Part shown: in pieces, positions 1 through 7,165 of the stretch | How the letters are laid out: each line of letters starts with the position of its first letter | Position numbering within the stretch: position 1 is the stretch's first letter | Source: Hydnum rufescens UP504 | Taxonomy: Eukaryota > Basidiomycota > Agaricomycetes > Cantharellales > Hydnaceae | Direction of reading: 5' to 3' | NCBI GenBank assembly: GCA_014904985.1 | Contig: MU128946.1 | Coordinates: 311,558 to 324,284, forward strand | DNA: 12,727 nt | The notes under the pieces: generated by a model | What the model was told of the DNA's origin: nothing | Database searches by the model: none | The model's input: only the letters and a program-made list of their open reading frames with translations | Position numbers and translations under genes: made by a program

Positions 1-291
1 ACTAGTTTAAGCTTGATTCAGTGTGTCAATGTATTTCTTTCTTCTTCTGACTTGACTTTGTTATTACTCACCTTTCCTTGGATGTCCAGCAACTCTAACC
101 TTAGGTCCTGCAACTATCCTTGGCTTAGTATTTTGCGTAGAGGGCTTCCAGTGACTTAGTCTTAACAACCTTGTATATGACTTAGCTCCAGATGGCTTTC
201 AGATCAGTACTCTCTTCAGATGCAAGCAGATTTGTAGACAGTAGTGTATTCCAGTAGTGAGAAGATGGGGGGATACAGGAAAATCTACCAG

Positions 292-299
292 CTTTTATA
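292..299 (-). promoter_or_regulatory. TATA box, leftward promoter of direct repeat copy 1
   Basis: The minus strand reads TATAAAAG here, a full TATA consensus, followed on that strand by CTGGTAG. The TGAGTCA array lies just upstream on the minus strand (331-523), as expected for an upstream activating region. The predicted transcript runs left, passes a GTGAGT donor (rc of 66-71) and leaves the window. The same arrangement occurs at 9487-9494. Promoter function is inferred; the sequence elements are seen directly. Confidence 0.5.
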
Positions 300-327
300 C
301 CTTTCTGAAGGTGGCTGTGTTTAAAGA

Positions 328-355
328 ATATGACTCACTCCTAGGTGAGTCATAT
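328..355. promoter_or_regulatory. Dyad of two TGASTCA sites
   Basis: Two 11-bp arms (328-338 and 345-355) form an inverted repeat around a 6-bp spacer TCCTAG. Each arm contains the 7-mer TGACTCA/TGAGTCA, the core bound by Gcn4/AP-1-type bZIP factors. The dyad is conserved in copy 2 at 9523-9533 and 9540-9550. It lies nearest the TATA box and heads the longer site array. Confidence 0.55.
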
Positions 356-383
356 GTGAGAACAATAGGGTTGTTAAGGAGGG

Positions 384-532
384 TGAGTCATTCATAAAGT
401 GGTTGCATGATAGTGAGTCATTCATAAAGTGGTTGCAAGGAAGGTGAGTCATTCATAAACAGCACAAAAGGGTTGCTAAGAAGGTGTTATCTTTCATAAA
501 GTGGTTGCAAGGAAGGTGAGTCATTCATAAAC
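384..532. repeat. Minisatellite array of TGAGTCA-bearing units (copy 1)
   Basis: Units of 30-31 bp share a core like GGTGAGTCATTCATAAA followed by GTGGTTGCA. TGAGTCA begins at 384, 414, 445 and 517. The last interval is 72 bp because a related unit lacking the site (GGTGTTATCTTTCATAAA) intervenes. Copy 2 has more units. With the dyad at 328-355 this copy has six bZIP-type cores within about 200 bp upstream of a minus-strand TATA box. The array is cut from its native right neighbour by the solo LTR inserted after 532. Confidence 0.85.
528..532. repeat. Target-site duplication, left (TAAAC)
   Basis: The 5-bp TAAAC precedes the LTR and recurs at 1380-1384 directly after it. The uninterrupted homologue in direct repeat copy 2 carries TAAAC once, so this is a true duplication made on insertion. 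Confidence 0.92.
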
Positions 533-608
533 TGTCAGGATCAAATTGACATTTGCTTCTGCCTAAGGACTTACCAGTCAGAGTATCATTCTTCATCGAC
601 TCTATCAT

Positions 609-986
609 ATGGCGCCTACTTCCTCAAATGCTCTTGTCTCCTCTCTCCCTCCATTCACTATGGGGGTTATTGTCATCCTTGCCATTATTGGCATTTCGCT
701 TATTATTATTGCCCTCATTCTATCGGGCCTCGGCCAGCAGGCTATGGGATGGGTAGTCAACCAGTGGCAGCATTGGCACCCTTGTCAGCACCTGTCGTTC
801 CCTCGTTCCCCACGTGAGTCCATGGAGTTGCCAATCCAGACTCCCCCTCCTCCTCCTCTACCCCCAGTCCCTGCATCCACATCACCTGTCCCAATCCATA
901 CTCCATCCACATCATTACGGTCATTTGACACTTTGGACACCTTTGGAGTACCCAGGCATACACTGCCTTGGAAGTACATACGCTAA
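609..986 (+). CDS. Hypothetical 125-residue single-pass membrane protein inside the LTR
   Basis: This open frame lies wholly within the solo LTR and reads in its likely transcription direction. The start ATG follows CATATGGCG. Residues about 19-42 form one strongly hydrophobic segment (VIVILAIIGISLIIIALILS), followed by a tryptophan/histidine-containing stretch and a proline-rich tail with a run of prolines near residues 78-86. Third codon positions in the first 45 codons are mostly pyrimidines, which is more gene-like than most frames here. It lies upstream of the TATA-like box, in the presumed U3 region, so it would need its own promoter. I do not recognise a family. It may be a chance frame or a remnant of a captured or LTR-borne small gene. 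Confidence 0.3.
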   Translation: MAPTSSNALVSSLPPFTMGVIVILAIIGISLIIIALILSGLGQQAMGWVVNQWQHWHPCQHLSFPRSPRESMELPIQTPPPPPLPPVPASTSPVPIHTPSTSLRSFDTLDTFGVPRHTLPWKYIR

Positions 987-1234
987 GGGGGATACATATG
1001 GAAGTTGGGGCATAGCCATGTGGAGGTGCGCACAGGATTCGTAACATGGCTGCATCAGCTTAGTGAGGCTTAGTGATGGTGGCTGTGGAGGCTGACTGAT
1101 GGGCTGTGGAGCTGGCATTCTAGGAGGATCCGGAAGGTTATGGAAGATGGCGGAAGACTCTGGAAGGCTGGAGGCTGTGTGCAGGAAATAGTATTTATAG
1201 CCCTTCGCAGTTGGGGGATCACCAGTTTTGATCT

Positions 1235-1314
1235 CTCAGGATTCCCACTGCGATAGGTGCGAGACTTGTGTGTCCCTTGTTGTGTGGTGTATACTCAGGA
1301 TTCCCACTGTGATA
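1235..1314 (+). repeat. 21-bp direct repeat in the LTR
   Basis: CTCAGGATTCCCACTGYGATA occurs at 1235-1255 and again at 1294-1314 with one C/T difference. It lies downstream of the TATA-like sequence, where the R/U5 boundary of the LTR would be expected. It might mark RNA processing or be a simple internal duplication; nothing more can be said from sequence. Confidence 0.6.
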
Positions 1315-1379
1315 ACATGTGGTTAATTAATCTCTTTCCTCTTTCTGTTTGTGGCTTCGACGGCAGTGTCGCCCTGACA

Positions 1380-1384
1380 TAAAC
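1380..1384. repeat. Target-site duplication, right (TAAAC)
   Basis: This is the right-hand partner of 528-532. The direct repeat resumes here and runs on into AGAACAAAAGGG, as in copy 2. Confidence 0.92.
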
Positions 1385-1604
1385 AGAACAAAAGGGTAGT
1401 CAAGGGGGTGTTATCTTTCTTATCTGTGAGGTTCTAGAAGTTATTTGTGGCAATTGGAGATGAAATCAAAGGATATTTCCAAGTTCTTGGAGATTAATTT
1501 GTTTGTAGTCCAGTGGTTAAGATGTTTTTGTTGCTGGTTGATAATGGGGACAAGTGCATGGGATGGGATTCGATGCAGACACAACAGTTTGCATCTGTAA
1601 TAGA

Positions 1605-2030
1605 CGTTCTTAGTATCATTTGATGTGGATTTTTAACAGCTTTCTGGGTGCGGTGGTTCCGAGCAGATCCGGTGTAAACTGACAGAGAAATTTGGTTTTT
1701 ACTGATGGGTGTTGATTCTGATAGTAATATCATTTTTCAGAGTTCAGTTTTGATCTGTTCTTTGCGCGCTCAGTACCGTTGGATGCGGATTTTTTATATC
1801 TTTCCAGGCGCAGTTGTTCCGAAAGTATTGAATGCAAACTGACAGAGAAATTTGTTTTTTACTGGAAATCCTGGATTTTGACAGTAATATTGGTCTGGAG
1901 AGTGCATTTTTGGTCCGTTCAACTTGTGTTTGGTACCATTTGAAAGGTGTGAATCGTAGCTTTCTAAGCTGTTATATGGGCGCACCTCTCCGATCAAAAC
2001 TGATGGAGTTATAGAATGAATTCGATTTCT
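1605..2030. repeat. Three diverged tandem units of about 160 bp (copy 1)
   Basis: Related blocks begin near 1611, 1772 and 1931 with GTATCATTTGATGTGG, GTACCGTTGGATGCGG and GTACCATTTGAAAGGTG. The first two each end with the block ACTGACAGAGAAATTTG. The spacing is 161 and then 159 bp. The same three units are in direct repeat copy 2 (about 10016-10420). Short open frames over this region are interrupted and not shared cleanly between copies, so I treat it as non-coding. Confidence 0.65.
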
Positions 2031-2563
2031 GTGCATAGCCGTAATTAAGTTCGTAATAGGTCACATGACCATTCCAATGGCTGGGATCAATGGATATTCA
2101 CATTTTCTGATACTGGATGTTTTTATCTTCCACAATGGCCCACTTGGTTCTTCCACAGTGGTGGTTCTGATATCCACACCACACAGTGTTGCCCAACTTG
2201 ACACAAGGGTTTTCAGCTCGTCACATATCTGTCAGGTCTTAAACAACAGCTGCACAGAGAACCTCAATTTCTGCCATTCTTGACAAACTGCAATGACTTG
2301 GGGGTACACATCCAGCCAGAGCTGAATGTCATGAAAGCTGTCATTAGGAAGAGGACCAGCAACGATGGCAAACCATTGGCCAAGAGGAATGGACTGAAAA
2401 CTTGACATCAAATTGACATGAGATCCCTTTGCAACAGCAGAACTAGTGGTGGTCCCAACCCAACTGCTGATGGGTTGTGTGGGACCACTAACAGAGAATG
2501 TTGCATTGGGCCCAGTCGGTGTGCCACTGTGAGAAGATCTATTCAGTTCACCACCATGAGAGG

Positions 2564-2621
2564 CTAGAGGATTAAAACTATTAGACAAGATGAAATACAC
2601 TAAAAAACGAAACTTGCTCAC
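2564..2621 (-). other. Intron (58 nt, GT-AG) in gene BC
   Basis: On the minus strand the intron begins GTGAGC and ends CCTCTAG, with a branch-like CTAAT about 20 nt before the acceptor. Removing it joins phase-matched codons (CGT G | CC TCT), giving R-A-S without a frame change, whereas the unspliced frames hit stops. Length and consensus are typical of agaricomycete introns. Its intact signals show that the surrounding frame was once a real gene. Confidence 0.75.
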
Positions 2622-2954
2622 CACGAAATTCACTCCCCCAGTCATCATTATGACCACATGTAGGGCCAAAAGTTGTTGTAAGAGCACGAGGGCATAACCC
2701 ATGTACTGGCTGTGAACCTCCCCTCTGAAATGCAGAGAAGGTTGGATCAGGGCGACCCCAAGTTGACACACCCATACTGTGCTGATTCTGCATGGTTGCA
2801 GGTGCATGTGGAGGTCCATCAGACACACCTGGAGACCTCACAGGCCATCAATGAGAGAATGAGGAACCCATAGGATAATTGTGTTCTTGACAATGATGAT
2901 CATCCTCTTGGGACTGGGAATGATAGAATCTCCCCCTTTGGGGCTCAGAGGGAT

Positions 2955-3240
2955 GCCAAGGACATGTGCTGGAATGTGGGGGAGAGGGTGGGCATGTGCG
3001 AGAACGCAATGGGGATCACAGATGTGTCTGGAAACATAAGGGGGAGGGAGGATGTGTGTGAGAATGCAGGGGAAATTGAGGATGCATGCGGGAATGCAAG
3101 GGAGATTGAGGACGTGTGCAGGAAGGTGGGGGAGAAAAAGAATGACTGCGAGAACAGTAGGGGAGATTGAGAATGTCGACAAGAACACAGGGAAGATCGA
3201 GAATGTGTATGAGAATGCAGGGAAATCAAGGACCCACTTG
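2955..3240 (-). repeat. 30-bp minisatellite coding decapeptide repeats
   Basis: About nine degenerate units of 30 bp share GAGATTGAGGA-like and GAATGCAGGG-like blocks on the + strand. On the minus strand the gene BC frame translates them as ten-residue units rich in His, Ser, Pro and Arg. All frames on both strands stay fairly open because the period is a multiple of three. A frame change inside the array, near the CCCCC run around 3131, suggests decay of the coding repeat. Confidence 0.7.
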
Positions 3241-3257
3241 AGAATGAGAAGGGGAAC

Positions 3258-3299
3258 GCAAATGCAAATGCAAATGCAAATGCAAATGCAAATGCAAAT
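3258..3299. repeat. Hexanucleotide microsatellite (GCAAAT)7
   Basis: Seven perfect GCAAAT units. In the gene BC direction (minus strand) the repeat reads as alternating His-Leu or Ala-Phe pairs, depending on frame. It lies between the decapeptide minisatellite and the foldback insertion point. Six-base units would keep the frame while varying protein length. Confidence 0.97.
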
Positions 3300-3365
3300 G
3301 GGGGTTCAAGGATCGATGAGGAGATGAAGCACAAGATGGAGAGGGGGATCTGAAGGAAACCACAC

Positions 3366-3372
3366 ATTCTGA
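3366..3372. repeat. Candidate target-site duplication, left (ATTCTGA)
   Basis: A 7-mer shared with 7612-7618 on the other side of the foldback element. Collapsing the two copies joins minus-strand frames through SPTYSE to CVVSFRSPS without a stop, in keeping with an insertion into coding sequence. A 7-bp match within a few bases of an imperfect end could arise by chance, so I rate it as likely, not proven. Confidence 0.5.
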
Positions 3373-3386
3373 CACCTGATGCTGTA

Positions 3387-3490
3387 GACTTATTGCATCA
3401 GATATGGTAACTTACCTGCAAAAATTGTGGTAAGTTACCATTACCACGTTTTTGATGCATCAGGTCAGCTGTTGCATCAGCTGGGGTAAC
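3387..3490. repeat. Subterminal motif cluster, left end of foldback element
   Basis: TGGTAACTTACC and GGTAAGTTACCA form a 12-bp inverted repeat separated by TGCAAAAATTG, followed by several TTGCATCA/TGCATCAG copies and GGGGTAACCCCC. The opposite end (7520-7600) contains GGTAAGTTACC, GTTACCGGG and TTGATGCAACCC in inverted orientation. Such clustered subterminal motifs often serve as transposase-binding sites; that role is inferred. Confidence 0.55.
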
Positions 3491-3849
3491 CCCCAGGCAT
3501 TTTAATATCAGCCAATGGCTCAGTTGGGTTCTTAATGGATTTGCATCCAATCATTTCCTATTTAGGATAATTTCCATACTGGGGTTGGGGGGGCTAAAAA
3601 TATTATATAATGATTCCTAAATGGTATCCAGTTACATAATACACTGATTCCTATTGAAAAAAAGCCTAAATGCGGAAATTAAATGAACTACATCCAAGAA
3701 AATTTTCCCCATCCAGCCCAATGGGGGCCCAGGACCAGGGGGTGGTGCCTGGGATGGATGGATGGACCCCTAGGGACCCTGATACAGTGAAAAAACCAGG
3801 CCCAGGGCCACTGGTTAGTGCCTGAAACAATGAGAACAGTAAAAACAGC

Positions 3850-4985
3850 ACCAGAACCACTGGAAATTGCCGGAAAATAAGCGCTGGGCGGACAAGTCTG
3901 AAATTTGGCACATGATTAGAGACTATTAGGATGCAAATCATATCAAAATTTCAGCCCAATCCATGCATTACTTATGGAGATATGGGCCAAACAGGTTTGG
4001 ACATTAAAAATTGATTTCCTCCCCCTATAAAATAGCTGGGGACTTGAAAATTCACACAGAGCATGAGGTCATTATGAAGCACCTATGTGCCAAAGATCAG
4101 CCCAATCCATGCACTTAAAGAGGGGAACTGGGCAGGGAGGACCAGAACCACCGGAAGTTGCCGGAAAATAAGCGCTGGGCGGATGTGTCTGGAATTTGGC
4201 ACCTGTTAGGAGGCCATGGGTACGCAAATCATATCAAAATTTCAGCCCAATCCATACATTACTTATGGAGATATGGACCAAACAGGTTCAGACATTAAAA
4301 ATTGATTTCCTCCCCCTATAAAATAGCTAGGGACTTGAAAGTTCACACAGAGTATGATGTCATTATGAAGTAACCATGTGCCAAGAATCAGCCCAATCCA
4401 TGAACCTAAAGAGGGAGAACTGGGCAGGGGGGACCGGAACCACCGGAAGTTTCTGGAAGATAAGCACTGGGTGGACGTGTCTGAAATTTGGCAGATGATT
4501 AGGGACTATTAGGACACAAGTCATATCAAAGCTTCAGCCCAATCCATGCATTACTTATGGAGATATGGGCCAAACAGGTTTGGACATTAAAAATTGATTC
4601 CCTCCCCCTATAAAATAGCTGGGGACGTGAAAATTTACACAGAGTATGAAGTCATTATAAAGTAATTATGTGCCAAAAATCAGCCCAATCCATGCACTTA
4701 AAGAGGGGGAACTGGGCAAGGGGGACTGAAACTACCGGAAGTTGCTGGAAAATAAGCGCTGGGCGGACGTGTCTGAAATTTGGCACCTGTTAGGAGGCCA
4801 TTGGTACACAAATCATATCAAAATTTCAGCCCAATCCATGCATTACTTATGGAGATATGGACCAAACAAGGTTGGACATTGAAAATTGATTTACTCCCCC
4901 TACAGTCAAGATATGAACTTGAAATTTTACACAGAGTATAGTCATATAATGGAATAAATGTATGCCAAAAATCAGCCAGATCAGT
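3850..4985. repeat. Left-arm tandem array: 146-bp monomers in 292-bp dimers
   Basis: The block TCAGCCCAATCCATGCA recurs with CAG at 3952, 4098, 4243, 4389, 4535, 4681, 4827 and 4973 (the last degenerate), always 145-146 bp apart. Alternate monomers are more alike: one type continues TTACTTATGGAGATATGG, the other CTTAAAGAGGGG. The higher-order unit is therefore a dimer of about 292 bp, present about four times. More diverged monomers continue toward the centre (near 5121, 5268, 5414 and 5563). The period is not a multiple of three, so the array is not a coding repeat. Confidence 0.88.
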
Positions 4986-5783
4986 TGAGTTTGAGACATT
5001 CAACTCCTTTGGCAGGCAGAAAAGAGGAACAACCCCACCATAAATGTGAATCACCCCACACTGGGCCCAAAATAGGTGTAATTGACCTGTAATATTATGA
5101 TACAGACTATATCCAAAAATGGAATGAATTGGATGTGTGGAAGTGGCTGAAATTGAGGGGGAGGGGAAGGATAATCAAAAGTGAATTACACAAGATGTAG
5201 AGCAGGGATGGATCTGATATCAGGCCACTAGTGTAATATGTATATGGGGAGTTTATATACCAAATATCAGCCTAATCAGACTCCATTTAGGCATTGCTCC
5301 ACATCATCCCCCCCTAACTCACAATTTCCTCCCCAGGGCCTTCCATCCATACCATTACCCTGAAAATTCACAGTTGGCTCATCCAAACACATTCATAACA
5401 TCCCTCAAAATTTCAGATTTCTTACTGCAATGTCACACCTTGCAGAATATTTTCAAGTTTCACTGTAATACACCCTCCAGTGGGGGCACTTCCAGAGCTC
5501 CAATGACTCTGATTTTTTGTAGGCCACACCTGGTCACCATTTGAGGCTCAGGTGCAAAATTTCAGGCCATTCTATGCACTTCTGGCATTGGTCACATGAC
5601 CCAGATCTTCCCCTCCCCCTGCTTCACTCAGTGATCCAATTTGCATGGACTTTGTGGCCATTTGTAGTAGTAGTGGGTGACACCCCATGATTCCAATTTG
5701 AAGACATTACATGGAATATTCATTGAGTTATTCAAGAAACATTCCAGATCAATTCAATTTGAGGTCAGAACTATACAGTATTT

Positions 5784-5788
5784 AGTGG
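5784..5788. other. Centre of the palindrome (loop)
   Basis: The 5-nt AGTGG separates ACAGTATTT from AAATACTGT. Outside them GAGGTCAGAAC pairs with GTTCTGACCTC with only a 2-nt length difference. This is the symmetry axis of the 4.2-kb foldback element. Confidence 0.9.
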
Positions 5789-6589
5789 AAATACTGTGGT
5801 TCTGACCTCAAATTGAATTGATCTGGAATGTTTCTTGAATAACTCAATGAATATTCCATGGAATGTCTTCAAATTGGAATCATGGGGTGTCACCCACTAC
5901 TACTACAAATGGCCACAAAGTCCATGCAAATTGGATCACTGAGTGAAGCAGGGGGAGGGGAAGATCTGGGTCATGTGACCAATGCCAGAAGTGCATAGAA
6001 TGGCCTGAAATTTTGCACCTGAGCCTCAAATGGTGACCAGGTGTGGCCTACAAAAAATCAGAGTCATTGGAGCTCTGGAAGTGCCCCCACTGGAGGGTGT
6101 ATTACAGTGAAACTTGAAAATATTCTGCAAGGTGTGACATTGCAGTAAGAAATCTGAAATTTTGAGGGATGTTATGAATGTGTTTGGATGAGCCAACTGT
6201 GAATTTTCAGGGTAATGGTATGGATGGAAGGCCCTGGGGAGGAAATTGTGAGTTAGGGGGGGATGATGTGGAGCAATGCCTAAATGGAGTCTGGTTAGGC
6301 TGATATTTGGTATATAAACTCCCCATATACATATTACACTAGTGGCCTGATATCAGATCCATCCCTGCTCTACATCTTGTGTAATTCACTTTTGATTATC
6401 CTTCCCCTCCCCCTCAATTTCAGCCACTTCCACACATCCAATTCATTCCATTTTTGGATATAGTCTGTATCATAATATTACAGGTCAATTACACCTATTT
6501 TGGGCCCAGTGTGGGGTGATTCACATTTATGGTGGGGTTGTTCCTCTTTTCTGCCTGCCAAAGGAGTTGAATGTCTCAAACTCAACTGA

Positions 6590-7165
6590 TCTGGCTGATT
6601 TTTGGCATACATTTATTCCATTATATGACTATACTCTGTGTAAAATTTCAAGTTCATATCTTGACTGTAGGGGGAGTAAATCAATTTTCAATGTCCAACC
6701 TTGTTTGGTCCATATCTCCATAAGTAATGCATGGATTGGGCTGAAATTTTGATATGATTTGTGTACCAATGGCCTCCTAACAGGTGCCAAATTTCAGACA
6801 CGTCCGCCCAGCGCTTATTTTCCAGCAACTTCTGGTGGTTCTGGTCCTCCCTGCCCAGTTCCCCCTCTTTAAGTGCATGGATTGGGCTGATCTTTGGCAC
6901 ATAGTGACTTCATAATGACCTCATGCTCTGTGTGACTTTTCAAGTCCCTAGCTATTTTATAGGGGGAGGAAATCAATTTTTAATGTCCAAACCTGTTTGG
7001 CCCATATCTCCATAAGTAATGCATGGATTGGGCTGAAATTCTGATATGATTTGCGTCCTAATAGTCTCTAATCATGTGCCAAACTTCAGACTCGTCTGCC
7101 TAGCACTTATCTTCCGGCAATTTCTGGTGGTTCCAGTGCTGTTTTTACTGTTCTCATTGTTTCAG
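6590..7165. repeat. Right-arm tandem array (two 292-bp dimers)
   Basis: The complement of the left-arm block, ATTGGGCTG, ends at 6743, 6889 and 7035, exactly 146 bp apart, with a degenerate member at 6597. Inner diverged members end at 6302, 6156 and 6007. Only about two dimers are present against four in the left arm, which explains why the right arm is shorter by roughly 580 bp. Confidence 0.85.

Larger units (their letters stand above)
533..1379 (+). mobile_element. Solo LTR of an LTR retrotransposon (847 bp)
   Basis: The element begins TGTCAGGATC and ends GCCCTGACA, so it has TG...CA ends and the short terminal inverted repeat TGTCAGG/CCTGACA. It is flanked by the 5-bp direct repeat TAAAC (528-532 and 1380-1384). 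Direct repeat copy 2 shows the empty site (CATAAACAGAAC near 9785), which confirms the boundaries. There is no gag or pol inside, so I call it a solo LTR left by recombination. A TATA-like TATTTATAG lies near 1192-1200 on the + strand, and a 21-bp sequence follows twice (1235-1255 and 1294-1314, one mismatch), so transcription is probably rightward. The size and 5-bp duplication fit Ty3-type elements of mushrooms, but family assignment needs a relative with an internal region. Confidence 0.92.
1..2137 (-). repeat. Long direct repeat, copy 1 (interrupted)
   Basis: Positions 1-532 plus 1380-2137 align in the same orientation with 9204-10536. The shared sequence starts at the first base of the window with ACTAGTTTAAGCTTG and ends at the shared CACAATG (2131-2137 and 10530-10536). 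A solo LTR accounts for the gap. I assign the minus strand because its functional signals read that way: the 3' coding end of the neighbouring gene, then three diverged units of about 160 bp, then a TGAGTCA array, a TATAAAAG box and a GTGAGT donor (rc of 66-71). The left edge is not resolved because the repeat may continue beyond base 1. Differences from copy 2 include many CpG to TpG/CpA transitions, for example T1626 versus C10029, A1921 versus G10324, T1941 versus C10344 and C1786 versus T10189. Confidence 0.93.
2061..3372 (-). pseudogene. Gene BC, 3' half: broken lineage-specific protein gene
   Basis: I do not recognise a family. On the minus strand one frame runs from the repeat-rich segment (about 3240-2950, decapeptide units such as RMHPQFPLHS), through SEPQRGRFYHSQSQ and GVSDGPPHAP, to an exon end at 2622. 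A 58-nt GT-AG intron follows (2621-2564), then the frame continues through SHGGELNRSS and PLGQWFAIVAGPLPND. In-frame TGA codons stand at 3018-3016, 2850-2848 and 2234-2232. Beyond the last, the same frame continues as QICDELKTLVSSWATLCGVD to a TGA at 2063-2061, inside the direct repeat. All three TGA fit CGA (Arg) to TGA. At least one or two frameshifts also fall in the low-complexity part. The foldback insertion at 3373-7611 separates this half from its likely 5' half at 7619-8969. Confidence 0.6.

Noticed and set aside
384..532. CRISPR-like regularly spaced repeats
   Set aside because: The 31-bp units are contiguous tandem repeats without unique spacers, in a eukaryotic setting with introns and an LTR.
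757..1118. Antisense frames inside the solo LTR
   Set aside because: They overlap each other and the better + strand frame, and have low-complexity compositions (Gly/Glu- or Pro-rich) mirroring its proline-coding DNA.
1494..1733. Minus-strand frame shared with 9900-10172, a possible conserved small protein
   Set aside because: It lies across the diverged 160-bp tandem units. The two copies differ by an indel of non-codon length near the N-terminal half and start at different points. No coding signal beyond shared ancestry.
1..2137. Full LTR retrotransposon with reverse transcriptase
   Set aside because: No frame in the window shows reverse transcriptase, integrase, protease or RNase H motifs. 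The LTR at 533-1379 is solitary, and the long direct repeats lack proven LTR ends.
2964..3327. + strand frames with ENAGEIED-like decapeptides and a (Gln-Met)n tract
   Set aside because: Opposite strand of the gene BC minisatellite and microsatellite. The flanking spliced exon with protein-like sequence is on the minus strand.
4818..6752. Identical 78-codon frames at 4818-5054 (-) and 6516-6752 (+) as a duplicated gene
   Set aside because: They are mirror images in the two arms of the palindrome, over diverged 146-bp monomers whose period is not a multiple of three. The translation has no domain character. Identity reflects arm identity, not protein selection.
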